A stretch of 64,000 nucleotides of DNA from the NCBI RefSeq assembly GCF_001648775.1, contig NZ_LVEJ01000022.1, positions 62,001 through 126,000 of the forward strand, written 5' to 3'. Source of the stretch: Pseudomonas fluorescens. GTDB taxonomy: Bacteria; Pseudomonadota; Gammaproteobacteria; Pseudomonadales; Pseudomonadaceae. A program made the position numbers and the translations under genes. Each line of letters opens with the position of its first letter. Positions within the stretch are counted from its first letter, which is position 1. Below the pieces are notes generated by a model. It did no database searches. It saw nothing but the letters and a program-made list of their open reading frames with translations, and had not been told where the DNA came from. Positions 1-12,251 of this stretch are shown one piece after another.

Positions 1-1091
1 GCCAGGTCAGCACCGGAGAAACCCGGAGTACCACGCGCGATCACGGCCGGCGCGACGTCGTCACCCATTGGCACCTTGCGCATGTGCACCTTGAGAATCT
101 GCTCGCGACCACGGATGTCCGGCAGACCAACGACAACCTGACGGTCGAAACGGCCCGGACGCAGCAGCGCTGGGTCGAGTACGTCTGGACGGTTGGTTGC
201 AGCGATAACAATGATGCCGTCATTCATCTCGAAGCCGTCCATCTCAACCAGCAACTGGTTGAGGGTCTGCTCGCGCTCGTCGTGACCGCCACCCATGCCG
301 GCGCCACGATGGCGACCAACGGCGTCGATTTCATCGATGAAGATGATGCAAGGCGCGTGTTTCTTCGCTTGCTCGAACATGTCACGAACACGGCTGGCAC
401 CAACACCGACGAACATTTCGACGAAATCAGAACCGGAAATGGTGAAGAACGGCACCTTGGCTTCGCCAGCAATGGCCTTGGCCAGCAAGGTTTTACCGGT
501 ACCCGGAGGACCGACCATCAGCACGCCGCGAGGAATCCGACCGCCCAGGCGCTGGAACTTGCCCGGATCACGGAGGAACTCAACCAGCTCGCCGACTTCT
601 TCCTTGGCTTCGTCGCAACCGGCAACGTCAGCCAATGTGGTTTTCACCTGATCTTCGGAGAGCAGGCGTGCCTTGCTCTTGCCGAAGCTCATTGGCCCGC
701 CCTTGCCACCGGCACCGCCCTGCATCTGGCGCATGAAGAACATGAACACCGCGATGATCACCAGGATCGGGAAGCTGGCCACCAGAAGCTGGGTCCAGAT
801 GCTTTGCTGTTCAGGCTGCTTGCCTTCAACCACAACGTGATTGTCGACCAGATCGCCGATCAGGCCATTGTCCTGAATCGCCGGACGAATGGTCTTGAAG
901 CTGTCGCCATCGTTGCGCTTGCCGGTAATCACATAGCCGTCAACGGCTACGCGCTCGACCTTGCCATCCTTGACCTGCTGGATGAAGTCGGAATAGTTGA
1001 GGGTCTGCGGCTCGTTAGGGCTGGAGAAGTTGTTCATCACCGTCACCAGGACAGCCGCGATGATCAACCACAGGATCAGATTCTTTGCCAT
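1..1091 (-). CDS. ftsH: ATP-dependent zinc metalloprotease FtsH, 3' part cut by the window edge
   Basis: Membrane-anchored AAA+ protease that degrades misfolded membrane proteins and some regulators. About 363 N-terminal codons are visible, starting MAKNLILW. The order is a first membrane helix (about residues 4-22), a periplasmic domain, a second helix (about 105-123), then the AAA module with Walker A GPPGTGKT, Walker B IIFIDEID and the second region of homology ending RPGRFDR. The HEAGH zinc-protease domain should lie beyond base 1. It follows rlmE on the same strand after about 200 bases, the usual rlmE-ftsH order of gammaproteobacteria. Identification is secure from sequence; only the C-terminal half is unseen. 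Confidence 0.97.
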   Translation of the reverse strand, partial: MAKNLILWLIIAAVLVTVMNNFSSPNEPQTLNYSDFIQQVKDGKVERVAVDGYVITGKRNDGDSFKTIRPAIQDNGLIGDLVDNHVVVEGKQPEQQSIWTQLLVASFPILVIIAVFMFFMRQMQGGAGGKGGPMSFGKSKARLLSEDQVKTTLADVAGCDEAKEEVGELVEFLRDPGKFQRLGGRIPRGVLMVGPPGTGKTLLAKAIAGEAKVPFFTISGSDFVEMFVGVGASRVRDMFEQAKKHAPCIIFIDEIDAVGRHRGAGMGGGHDEREQTLNQLLVEMDGFEMNDGIIVIAATNRPDVLDPALLRPGRFDRQVVVGLPDIRGREQILKVHMRKVPMGDDVAPAVIARGTPGFSGADL

Positions 1092-1293
1092 ATCGTTCAA
1101 TTAACTACCCTCTGAAGCAAGCTCCGCTACTGGCGCGCGCTTCGCATGATATTCACCGGCCTAACTTACTACATTACCTACGGCTCTGGCAGGCGCCGTC
1201 TGTAACCCTTTGTGAAACACTTTCCACACAATATTCGTTAATGCTAGCCGGGCGAAATACTAAAAACCTATCACCCTGCCTAAAAACCTCGTT

Positions 1294-1923
1294 TTACTCG
1301 CTACGCCCGCGATAGCCCCAAGCCAGCATGTATTGCTCGCGGGATGTGCCACGAGAGGAATCCGGCTTGATCATCTGGATCTTGTCGAACTTCTTGCGAG
1401 CGTCCTTCAGGTAAATATCAAACCCTTCACCCTGAAAGATCTTGATCACAAAATTACCACCTGGCTTGAGGATCCGCTCCGCCAAATCAAGTGCCAGCTC
1501 GCAAAGGAACATGGCTTTGGGCATATCCACTTCAGGCGTACCACTCATATTGGGGGCCATATCGGAAATCACAAGGTCCACCTGCGAATTACCCACGGCT
1601 TCAAGAATGCGCCCGAGCACTTCGTCCTCGGTGAAGTCACCCTGAATGAAGGTAACGTCCGGAATGCTGTCCATTTCCAGGATGTCCGAAGCGATCAAAC
1701 GCCCCTGACCACCGATCAGCCGGCTAGTGACCTGCGACCAGCCACCCGGGGCGGCGCCAAGGTCGACAACGCTCATGCCGGGACGGATCAGCCTGTATTT
1801 CTCCTGGATTTCCAGAAGCTTGTAACTCGCACGCGAGCGGTAACCATCCTTTTGTGCTTGCTTCACATAGGGATCGTTGACATGTCTTTTCAGCCAACCA
1901 AGGCTTGTCTTGGAACGCGCCAT
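1294..1923 (-). CDS. rlmE: 23S rRNA 2'-O-ribose U2552 methyltransferase RlmE
   Basis: SAM-dependent methyltransferase (RrmJ/FtsJ) that modifies U2552 in the A-loop of 23S rRNA late in 50S assembly. The 209-residue protein has the normal family length, the SAM-binding motif VVDLGAAPGGWSQV near residues 53-66, a catalytic-type LVISDMAPN segment and a conserved VIKIFQGEG segment. It is divergent from yhbY, another 50S-associated factor, and precedes ftsH. Start is the ATG at 1923; longer upstream frames have no family similarity. Confidence 0.96.
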   Translation of the reverse strand: MARSKTSLGWLKRHVNDPYVKQAQKDGYRSRASYKLLEIQEKYRLIRPGMSVVDLGAAPGGWSQVTSRLIGGQGRLIASDILEMDSIPDVTFIQGDFTEDEVLGRILEAVGNSQVDLVISDMAPNMSGTPEVDMPKAMFLCELALDLAERILKPGGNFVIKIFQGEGFDIYLKDARKKFDKIQMIKPDSSRGTSREQYMLAWGYRGRSE

Positions 1924-2024
1924 TGGGCACCTCGATGATTAGGGTCGTGATTAATTGGGCGGATCCACGAGCCCTCGGGTAAAATGGCCGCCATTTTACA
2001 GAATCCAGACGAAAGGGTCAGATT

Positions 2025-2333
2025 ATGCCGCTCACTCCAGAGCAGAAGAAACAGTACAAATCCATTGGCCACCACCTCAAACCAGTTTTGACGGTGGCTG
2101 ACAACGGTTTGACTGAAGGTGTTTTAGCCGAACTTGAACGCGCCTTGGCGGATCACGAGCTGATCAAAATCAAGCTCAACATCCTCGATCGCGAATCGCG
2201 CATCGCGCATATTGCAGAACTGTGCAAGGTCGGAAAAGCGGATCTGGTGCAGGTCATCGGCAAGATGGCACTGGTTTACCGCAAGAACTTCAGCGCCAAC
2301 AAACAGCTGTCGAACGTTCATCGCTTCAAGTGA
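2025..2333 (+). CDS. yhbY: Ribosome assembly RNA-binding protein YhbY (CRM domain)
   Basis: Small (102 aa) single CRM-domain protein that associates with pre-50S ribosomes in E. coli. The sequence opens LTPEQKKQYKSIGHHLKP and carries the CRM-type basic helix and the GKA-x-L-V-Q-x-IG loop near residues 72-80. It is transcribed divergently from rlmE across a 100-base gap and converges on the small membrane-protein gene. Length and start match the family. Confidence 0.94.
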   Translation: MPLTPEQKKQYKSIGHHLKPVLTVADNGLTEGVLAELERALADHELIKIKLNILDRESRIAHIAELCKVGKADLVQVIGKMALVYRKNFSANKQLSNVHRFK

Positions 2334-2342
2334 TGACAAGGG

Positions 2343-2747
2343 TCAAGGGTGTGCTTCGCGCACCCTGCCACTCCATCCCGGCACCGGCTGCAGCACCAGC
2401 ACCAATCCGGAAAAGCCCAGAATCAGAAAGCTGAATACCTGCCAGCGCTGCGCATCCGGCCAGCCGACACGCACTGCGACAAACATCGCACACGCATACA
2501 ACGCCATCAACAGCACCTGCCCGCGAAAATCTCGCCATAGACTGGCAAGGCCCTCGGCCTGAACCAGCACCAAAGCCTGAAAAATCACGCATGCGGCGGC
2601 AAACCCCACCACCAGCACTTCAAATGCACTGGCCACTTCATCGATCAACAACGGTGCCAGGCCAATCTCGCCCAGCGCCGGTTGCAAACCGAGATGAATC
2701 AACCATAGACCGCCGACCCAAAGCATCTGGGTCAGCTGCCAAAGCAT
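2343..2747 (-). CDS. Small integral membrane protein, DUF4149/TMEM205-like
   Basis: A 134-residue hydrophobic protein with about four predicted membrane helices, starting MLWQLTQMLWVGGLWL. It lies just downstream of greA on the same strand, so it probably shares the carAB-greA transcript. The open frame extends upstream into greA, but the ATG at 2747 leaves 28 bases after the greA stop and begins right before the first helix, so I prefer it. The family resemblance is to conserved membrane proteins found beside greA in pseudomonads; biochemical function is unknown. Confidence 0.75.
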   Translation of the reverse strand: MLWQLTQMLWVGGLWLIHLGLQPALGEIGLAPLLIDEVASAFEVLVVGFAAACVIFQALVLVQAEGLASLWRDFRGQVLLMALYACAMFVAVRVGWPDAQRWQVFSFLILGFSGLVLVLQPVPGWSGRVREAHP

Positions 2748-2775
2748 GGCACCCGCACGCAGCGGGCGCCCACCT

Positions 2776-3248
2776 TCAGATGTGACGGACTTCGACAATC
2801 TCGTACTCGATAACGCCACTTGGCGTTTTCACGGCAACCACGTCGCCCTCTTCCTTGCCGATCAGGGCACGGGCCAAAGGCGAGCCGACGGAAATCTTGC
2901 CGAGTTTGAAGTCAGCCTCATCCTCACCCACGATGTGGTAAGTGACGCTTTCATCCGTCTCGACGTTGGCGATTTCGACGGTAGTGCCGAAAATCACCTT
3001 GCCGGTATGCGGGATGGACGTGACATCAATGATGACCTGATTCTGAATCCGGCCTTCGATGTCACGAATCCGCGCTTCAACCATGCCTTGCTGTTCGCGC
3101 GCCGCATGGTATTCAGCGTTTTCTTTCAAGTCTCCCAGCTCGCGGGCCGTACCGATGTCCTGGCTGAGCTTCGGACGGACGACCTTGGTCAGGTGAGCGT
3201 GTTCTTCTTCCAGGGCTTTGGCGCCCTGGACGGTCATTGGGTATTTGA

Positions 3249-3252
<4 letters not shown>
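2776..3252 (-). CDS. greA: Transcription elongation factor GreA
   Basis: Rescues backtracked RNA polymerase by stimulating cleavage of the nascent RNA 3' end. 158 residues, the standard length, with an N-terminal coiled coil (MTVQGAKALEEEHAHL to about residue 75, including the ELGDLKENAEYHAA turn) and a C-terminal FKBP-like globular domain (about 80-158, VGSPLARALIGKEEGD). Its ATG overlaps the carB stop codon by four bases (ATGA), so it is translationally coupled to carB. Confidence 0.97.
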
Positions 3253-6470
<3,218 letters not shown>

Positions 6471-6595
6471 GGGTTTGTCACTCAAATCCGCAGGTCAGTC
6501 GGCAAGCCGTCTTGATCGATTTCTGAAGTCCCGAAGGGGCCACCGGTGTCGGGGCCGCCCTCGAGGGCTTCTCTCTACAGTCTCAAGGCGAACGC

Positions 6596-7732
6596 TTAGC
6601 GTCGCTTGGCCATCTCGTTGATGAAGCGGTCGAACAGTGGCGCGACGTCGTTCGGGCCCGGGCTCGCTTCAGGGTGACCCTGGAAGCTGAACGCGCTCTT
6701 GTCGGTGCGCTCGATGCCTTGCAGGGTACCGTCGAACAGCGACTTGTGGATCGCACGCACGTTGGCTGGCAAGGTTTCTTCATCTACCGCAAAACCGTGG
6801 TTCTGGCTGGTGATCATTACGACGCCAGTGTCCAGATCCTGCACCGGGTGGTTGGCACCGTGGTGGCCGTGGCCCATTTTCAGGGTCTTGGCACCGGAGG
6901 CCAGCGCCAGCAGTTGGTGACCGAGGCAGATACCGAATACCGGAATTTCGGTTTCCAGCACTTCCTTGATCGCCTTGATCGCGTAGTCGCATGGCTCCGG
7001 GTCACCCGGGCCGTTGGACAGGAACACGCCGTCCGGCTTCAGTGCCAGCACATCAGCGGCTGGGGTCTGGGCAGGCACCACAGTGACGCGGCAGCCGCGC
7101 TCGACCAGCATGCGCAGGATGTTGACCTTGACGCCGTAGTCGTAGGCAACCACGTGGTAAGGCAGCTCGGAAGCGTCGATGGTCGCGTGGCTGTCGGTTT
7201 TCAGATCCCAGACAGTGGAGCGCCATTCGTATTGAGTCTTGGTGCTGACGACTTTCGCCAGATCCATGCCCTTCAGGCCCGGGAAGCCTTGCGCAGCGGC
7301 GATTGCCGCTTCTTCGGAGATGTTGTCGCCGGCCATGATGCAGCCGTTCTGTGCGCCTTTTTCACGCAGGATGCGGGTCAGGCGACGGGTGTCGATACCA
7401 GCGATTGCCACAACGTTGTTGGCTTTCAGGTAGTCGGACAGGGACATCGTGTTACGCCAGTTGCTCGCTACCAGCGGCAGGTCACGGATGACCAGGCCAG
7501 CGGACCAGACGCGATCGGACTCGGCGTCTTCCGGCGTGGTGCCGGTGTTGCCGATGTGCGGGTAAGTCAGGGTAACGATCTGTTGGGCGTAGGAAGGATC
7601 GGTAAGGATTTCCTGATAGCCGGTCATTGCGGTGTTGAACACCACCTCACCAACGGTTTGACCGTCGGCACCAATGGCTTCGCCGCGAAAAATGCTGCCA
7701 TCAGCAAGGGCAAGTATGGCTGGCTTAGTCAA
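6596..7732 (-). CDS. carA: Carbamoyl-phosphate synthase small (glutaminase) subunit
   Basis: Class I glutamine amidotransferase subunit that hydrolyses glutamine and channels ammonia to CarB. 378 residues with an N-terminal CPSase_sm domain and a C-terminal GATase domain containing the nucleophile motif FGICLGHQ and a downstream HPEASPGP His/Glu element. I chose the TTG at 7732: a GGGAGG ribosome site sits five bases upstream and the product then starts (M)TKPAILAL as in relatives. An in-frame ATG at 7756 has no such site. The leader carries a terminator-like hairpin, listed separately. Confidence 0.96.
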   Translation of the reverse strand: MTKPAILALADGSIFRGEAIGADGQTVGEVVFNTAMTGYQEILTDPSYAQQIVTLTYPHIGNTGTTPEDAESDRVWSAGLVIRDLPLVASNWRNTMSLSDYLKANNVVAIAGIDTRRLTRILREKGAQNGCIMAGDNISEEAAIAAAQGFPGLKGMDLAKVVSTKTQYEWRSTVWDLKTDSHATIDASELPYHVVAYDYGVKVNILRMLVERGCRVTVVPAQTPAADVLALKPDGVFLSNGPGDPEPCDYAIKAIKEVLETEIPVFGICLGHQLLALASGAKTLKMGHGHHGANHPVQDLDTGVVMITSQNHGFAVDEETLPANVRAIHKSLFDGTLQGIERTDKSAFSFQGHPEASPGPNDVAPLFDRFINEMAKRR

Positions 7733-7776
7733 GAAGACCTCCCGTAAATAACGCATGAAAGGGCGATCGCAGGTTG

Positions 7777-7815
7777 TAAAAAAGCGGAGTGACGTATGGA
7801 CACGTCACCCCGCTT
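7777..7815 (-). promoter_or_regulatory. Terminator-like hairpin in the carA leader (possible attenuator)
   Basis: In the carA sense direction, arms 7815-7802 and 7795-7782 form a 6+7 bp stem with one mismatch and a six-base loop. The hairpin is followed at once by six U residues, 45 bases before the carA TTG. This is the signature of an intrinsic terminator placed between promoter and gene. A 40-codon GTG-started frame (7851 to 7729) spans the hairpin and ends in a TGA overlapping the carA start, but it has no clear ribosome site. Confidence 0.6.
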
Positions 7816-7942
7816 CTTCACTGAATTATTCTGCGCGCTTTTAGTGGACACACTAAAGCTGTAGCTTACAGAAAAAGGCTTTTTTGGTCCACCGCTAAAG
7901 AGCCTAAAAGGCCGGAGAATGCGACAGGACGTCGGCTAGCGG

Positions 7943-7973
7943 AGAAAAACCAGCGCAAACAGGGCGTTTGCGC
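7943..7973 (-). terminator. Intrinsic terminator after dapB
   Basis: Perfect 8-bp arms (7973-7966 and 7960-7953, GCGCAAAC/GTTTGCGC) around a 5-base loop, followed by TGGTTTTTC in the dapB sense direction, 17 bases past the dapB stop. It separates dapB from carA. Confidence 0.8.
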
Positions 7974-7989
7974 CGGGTTCAACAATGAA

Positions 7990-8796
7990 TCAGCGCAGGT
8001 CGAGCACGTCTTGCATGTCGTACAGACCTGGCTCGCGAGCATCCAGCCACAGCGCGGCACGTACCGCACCCTTGGCGAACGTCATGCGGCTCGACGCCTT
8101 GTGCGTGATCTCCAGACGCTCACCTTCGCAGGCGAACAACACGGTGTGATCACCCACCACGTCACCACCACGCACGGTAGCGAAACCGATGGTTTCACGC
8201 TCACGGGCACCGGTGTGACCTTCACGACCGTAGACCGCGACTTTCTGCAAATCACGATCCAACGCACTGGCGATCACTTCACCCATGCGCAACGCCGTAC
8301 CCGACGGCGCATCGATCTTGTGGCGGTGATGGGCTTCGATGATTTCGATGTCGGCCTCATCACCCAACACCCGCGCCGCCATATCCAGCAGCTTCAGCGA
8401 CAGATTGACGCCGACACTGAAGTTGGCCGCAAACACGATCGGAATGTCCTTGCCCGCCTCGGCCAGCAACTGCTTCTGCGCGGCGTCCAGCCCGGTGGTG
8501 CCGATGACCATGGCCTTGCCGGCCTTGCGGCAGAAGGCGAGGTTTTTCAGCATCACTTCCGGCAGCGTGAAGTCGATCAATACGTCGAACTCTTCCGCCA
8601 CGGCCTCGATATGCCCGGACAGCGGCACACCGATGCGACCCAGCGACGCCAGCTCACCGGCATCGACGCCGATCAGTGTGCTGCCAGGACGAACCACGGC
8701 GGCGGTCAAACCGGTCAGCGGCGCGCGCTGCTGCACGGCCTCGACCAGAATCTTACCCATGCGCCCAGCAGCGCCCATCACAGCTATACGTCGCAT
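7990..8796 (-). CDS. dapB: 4-hydroxy-tetrahydrodipicolinate reductase
   Basis: NAD(P)H-dependent step of the diaminopimelate/lysine pathway. 268 residues, normal length. Rossmann motif VMGAAGRMGK near residues 6-15, IGTTGL near 99-104, and the catalytic-type EAHHRHKIDAPSGTAL segment near residues 155-170. It sits 9 bases downstream of dnaJ, a usual Pseudomonas arrangement, so heat-shock transcripts may read into it. Confidence 0.97.
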   Translation of the reverse strand: MRRIAVMGAAGRMGKILVEAVQQRAPLTGLTAAVVRPGSTLIGVDAGELASLGRIGVPLSGHIEAVAEEFDVLIDFTLPEVMLKNLAFCRKAGKAMVIGTTGLDAAQKQLLAEAGKDIPIVFAANFSVGVNLSLKLLDMAARVLGDEADIEIIEAHHRHKIDAPSGTALRMGEVIASALDRDLQKVAVYGREGHTGARERETIGFATVRGGDVVGDHTVLFACEGERLEITHKASSRMTFAKGAVRAALWLDAREPGLYDMQDVLDLR

Positions 8797-8805
8797 GCCG
8801 ACTCC

Positions 8806-9930
8806 TTACAGATCGCCGAAGAAGCGCTTCACACCGTCGAACCAACCGGTGGTTTTTGGCGAATGGCTGTTGTCGTCCGCCAGCGAGCTGCGGAATTCTT
8901 CCAGCAATTCACGCTGACGACGGTTCAGGTTGACCGGCGTCTCGACCGCCACACGGCACATCAAGTCGCCCGCACCACCGCCACGCACCGGCGCCACGCC
9001 TTTACCGCGGACACGGAACTGCTTGCCGGTCTGCGTGCCTTCAGGGATTTTCAGTTTGACGCGCCCGTCGAGGGTCGGAATTTCCAGCTCGCCGCCCAGC
9101 GCCGCGTCGACGAAGCTGATCGGCACTTCGCAGAACAGATGCTTGCCATCGCGCTGGAAGATATCGTGCTCGCGGACATTGATGACCACATACAGGTCGC
9201 CCGTCGGACCGCCCTGCGTACCCGCCTCGCCTTCGCCGGACAGACGAATGCGGTCGCCGGTATCGACACCAGCCGGCACCTTGACCGAGAGGGTTTTGTA
9301 CTCTTCGACACGACCGTCACCGTGGCAGGAATCGCACGGATCGGAAATGATCTTGCCTTGGCCATGGCAGCGCGGGCAGGTTTGCTGCACCGAGAAGAAG
9401 CCCTGCTGCATGCGCACCTGGCCGATGCCGCCGCAAGTCGGGCACGTCGACGGCGAAGAGCCTTTCTTGGCGCCCGAGCCATCGCAGGGCTTGCAATTGA
9501 CCAATGTCGGAACGCGGATATTCACGGTCGTGCCGCGTACCGCTTCTTCCAGATTCAACTCCAGGGTGTAGCGCAAGTCGCTGCCACGCTGAGCGCCGCC
9601 ACGGGCACCGCCGCGACCGCCACCGAAGAAATCACTGAAGACATCGCCAAAGATGTCCGAGAAGTTCTGGCCGCCGAAACCGGCGCCACCGCCGCCCATG
9701 CTCGGGTCGACGCCGGCATGACCATACTGGTCGTAGGCCGCACGCTTGCTCGAGTCGGACAGCACTTCATAGGCCTCGTTGGCCTCTTTGAACATTTCTT
9801 CCGACGCTTTGTCGTCGGGATTACGGTCCGGGTGGTGCTTCATTGCCAGACGACGGTAGGCCTTCTTCAGGTCCGCATCGCTTGAGCCGCGCTCAACACC
9901 CAACACTTCGTAATAGTCACGCTTTGCCAT
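8806..9930 (-). CDS. dnaJ: Chaperone DnaJ (Hsp40)
   Basis: Co-chaperone that delivers substrates to DnaK and stimulates its ATPase. 374 residues: J-domain with HPD (KHHPDRNPDDK, about residues 31-41), Gly/Phe-rich linker (about 75-110), zinc-binding region with four CxxCxGxG-type repeats (first CKPCDGSG, last CDSCHGDG), and two C-terminal substrate-binding beta domains. The ATG at 9930 gives MAKRDYYEVLG; the frame is open further upstream but unrelated. Follows dnaK after about 300 bases and precedes dapB. Confidence 0.97.
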   Translation of the reverse strand: MAKRDYYEVLGVERGSSDADLKKAYRRLAMKHHPDRNPDDKASEEMFKEANEAYEVLSDSSKRAAYDQYGHAGVDPSMGGGGAGFGGQNFSDIFGDVFSDFFGGGRGGARGGAQRGSDLRYTLELNLEEAVRGTTVNIRVPTLVNCKPCDGSGAKKGSSPSTCPTCGGIGQVRMQQGFFSVQQTCPRCHGQGKIISDPCDSCHGDGRVEEYKTLSVKVPAGVDTGDRIRLSGEGEAGTQGGPTGDLYVVINVREHDIFQRDGKHLFCEVPISFVDAALGGELEIPTLDGRVKLKIPEGTQTGKQFRVRGKGVAPVRGGGAGDLMCRVAVETPVNLNRRQRELLEEFRSSLADDNSHSPKTTGWFDGVKRFFGDL

Positions 9931-10153
9931 AAGTCTTCTGCACTCTTGAGGACGTTCGACAAACCCCTCCTGAGGATCGCCAAACTCGTTGAGCCCCAAT
10001 ACAGGCCCGGACCCAACTCACGTCAATTCAACGATCCTGGTCTTTGTTTCTTGCAGTACTTTCGGCACGAAAAGCAGGAGCATTCTCGGCCATACCGCCA
10101 ACACACAAGGCTTGTCGCATGCTGTAAAAATTCGCGTATTCCAGATACGCCAA

Positions 10154-10173
10154 CGCGGGAGCTAGCTCCCGCG
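10154..10173. other. 20-bp perfect palindrome between dnaK and dnaJ
   Basis: CGCGGGAGCTAGCTCCCGCG lies in the 297-base dnaK-dnaJ gap, 55 bases past the dnaK stop. It could fold as an mRNA hairpin that stabilises or partly terminates the dnaK transcript; there is no T-tract on either side. The core GGGAGC resembles the local REP words but the element stands alone. Confidence 0.5.
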
Positions 10174-10227
10174 CGGCGACATCCTACCAGTCACTGCCTA
10201 AAGGCAGTCAACCGGCCGACCAACAAC

Positions 10228-12144
10228 TTACTTGTGGTCTTTGACTTCTTCGAACTCAGCGTCGACCACGTCGTCAGCCTTTTCAGCTTTCTCGTCGTGC
10301 GGCGCTGCGCCTTCAGCAGGCTGAGCCTGTTCGGCGTACATCTTCTGAGCAACCGGAGCGGAGACTTTCGACAGCTCTTCAACCTTCGCTTCGATAGCAG
10401 CCTTGTCGTCGCCTTTGACAGCAGCTTCCAGAGCAACCACAGCCGCTTCGATCGCAGTCTTCTCTTCGGCGGTGACTTTGTCGCCCGCGTCAGCAATCAT
10501 TTTGCGCGTCGAGTGAACCAGTGCGTCGCCCTGGTTACGGGCAGCGGCCAGCTCTTCGAACTTGCGGTCTTCCTCAGCGTTGGCTTCGGCGTCACGCACC
10601 ATGCGCTCGATTTCTTCGTCGGACAGACCGGAGTTGGCCTTGATCACGATCGACTGGGTCTTGCCGGTCGCCTTGTCTTTCGCACCCACGTGCAGAATGC
10701 CGTTAGCGTCGATGTCGAAGGTCACTTCGATCTGCGGCACGCCACGTGGAGCAGGTGGAATGTCGGCCAGGTCGAACTTGCCCAGGGACTTGTTCTGGGT
10801 GGCTTGCTTACGCTCGCCCTGCAGCACGTGAATGGTCACAGCGCCCTGGTTGTCGTCGGCAGTCGAGAACACTTGCGATTTCTTGGTAGGAATCGTGGTG
10901 TTTTTCTCGATCAGCGCGGTCATCACGCCACCCATGGTTTCGATACCCAGGGTCAGCGGGCTGACGTCGAGCAGCAGAACGTCTTTCACGTCACCGGCCA
11001 GAACGGCGCCCTGGATCGCAGCACCCATGGCAACAGCTTCGTCCGGGTTAACGTCTTTACGCGCTTCTTTACCGAAGAAGTCGGTAACCAGCTTCTGAAC
11101 CAGCGGCATGCGGGTCTGACCACCGACCAGAATCACGTCGTTGATCGCGCCAACGTCCAGACCGGCGTCTTTCATGGCGATGCGGCAAGGCTCGATGGTG
11201 CGCTGAACCAGGTCTTCAACCAGTGCTTCGAGCTTGGCACGCGAGATCTTCACGTTCAGGTGCTTAGGACCGGTCGCATCTGCAGTGATGTACGGCAGGT
11301 TGACGTCGGTCGACTGAGCGGACGACAGCTCGATCTTGGCTTTCTCAGCGGCTTCTTTCAGGCGCTGCATGGCCAGCGGATCACCTTTGAGGTTCATGCC
11401 GCTTTCTTTCTTGAATTCGTCAACGAGGTAGTCGATCAGACGAATGTCAAAGTCTTCACCGCCGAGGAACGTGTCACCGTTAGTGGCCAGTACTTCGAAC
11501 TGGTGCTCGCCATCAACTTCAGCGATCTCGATCACGGAAACGTCGAACGTACCGCCACCCAGGTCATAAACGATCACGGTGTGATCGCCCTTGGCCTTGT
11601 CCATACCGTAAGCCAGAGCAGCTGCGGTTGGTTCGTTGATGATACGTTTTACGTCCAGACCGGCGATGCGGCCGGCGTCTTTGGTCGCCTGACGCTGGCT
11701 GTCGTTGAAGTAGGCCGGAACGGTGATCACCGCTTCGGTCACTGGCTCGCCGAGGTAGTCTTCGGCGGTCTTCTTCATTTTCTTCAGAATTTCAGCCGAG
11801 ATTTGTGGCGGCGCCATTTTCTGGCCGTTCACTTCAACCCAGGCGTCGTTGTTGTCAGCCTTGACGATCTTGTAAGGGACCATCTGGATGTCTTTCTGCA
11901 CAACTTCTTCGTCGAAACGACGACCGATCAGACGCTTTACTGCGTACAGAGTGTTGTGCGGGTTGGTCACAGCCTGACGCTTGGCCGACTGACCTACCAG
12001 GATTTCGCCATCGTTGGCGTAAGCGATGATCGACGGCGTGGTACGCGCGCCTTCAGCGTTTTCAATAACTTTTGCTTTGCCGTTTTCCAGCACGGAGACG
12101 CAGGAGTTGGTAGTCCCCAGGTCGATACCGATAATTTTGCCCAT
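10228..12144 (-). CDS. dnaK: Chaperone DnaK (Hsp70)
   Basis: ATP-dependent chaperone. 638 residues: nucleotide-binding domain opening MGKIIGIDLGTTNSCV with phosphate motifs (VYDLGGGTFDVS near residue 193), the conserved linker DVLLLDVSPLTLGIE (about 385-399), substrate-binding domain and a helical lid ending in the EEVKDHK-type acidic tail. The ATG at 12144 has GGGAG upstream; an in-frame GTG two codons earlier is less likely. A sigma-32 promoter overlaps the end of grpE just upstream. Confidence 0.98.
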   Translation of the reverse strand: MGKIIGIDLGTTNSCVSVLENGKAKVIENAEGARTTPSIIAYANDGEILVGQSAKRQAVTNPHNTLYAVKRLIGRRFDEEVVQKDIQMVPYKIVKADNNDAWVEVNGQKMAPPQISAEILKKMKKTAEDYLGEPVTEAVITVPAYFNDSQRQATKDAGRIAGLDVKRIINEPTAAALAYGMDKAKGDHTVIVYDLGGGTFDVSVIEIAEVDGEHQFEVLATNGDTFLGGEDFDIRLIDYLVDEFKKESGMNLKGDPLAMQRLKEAAEKAKIELSSAQSTDVNLPYITADATGPKHLNVKISRAKLEALVEDLVQRTIEPCRIAMKDAGLDVGAINDVILVGGQTRMPLVQKLVTDFFGKEARKDVNPDEAVAMGAAIQGAVLAGDVKDVLLLDVSPLTLGIETMGGVMTALIEKNTTIPTKKSQVFSTADDNQGAVTIHVLQGERKQATQNKSLGKFDLADIPPAPRGVPQIEVTFDIDANGILHVGAKDKATGKTQSIVIKANSGLSDEEIERMVRDAEANAEEDRKFEELAAARNQGDALVHSTRKMIADAGDKVTAEEKTAIEAAVVALEAAVKGDDKAAIEAKVEELSKVSAPVAQKMYAEQAQPAEGAAPHDEKAEKADDVVDAEFEEVKDHK

Positions 12145-12225
12145 GTTCACTCTCCCGAAACTTTGGATTTGGATGCCGCAGCAGTGGTGGCTGACTGCGG
12201 TAGCACTTAAACGCTTGACTTCTAA

Positions 12226-12251
12226 ATGGGGGCCTTGCGGCTAATTTCAAG
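12226..12251 (-). promoter_or_regulatory. Sigma-32 heat-shock promoter of dnaK
   Basis: Minus-strand CTTGAA (12251-12246), a 14-base spacer, and CCCCATTT (-10, from 12231), a near-perfect RpoH promoter. The -35 element contains the grpE stop codon TGA (12249-12247). It gives dnaK-dnaJ their own start in addition to read-through from grpE. Confidence 0.85.

Noticed and set aside
2748..2819. Longer N-terminus for the small membrane protein, overlapping greA by 44 bases
   Set aside because: No similarity or ribosome-site support; the ATG at 2747 begins at the first helix.
7733..7756. carA start at the upstream ATG (7756)
   Set aside because: The TTG at 7732 has an excellent GGGAGG ribosome site and yields the family N-terminus; the ATG does not.
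9946..12210. Long plus-strand frame opposite dnaK
   Set aside because: Shadow of dnaK codon usage; no ribosome site and protein lacks any family features.
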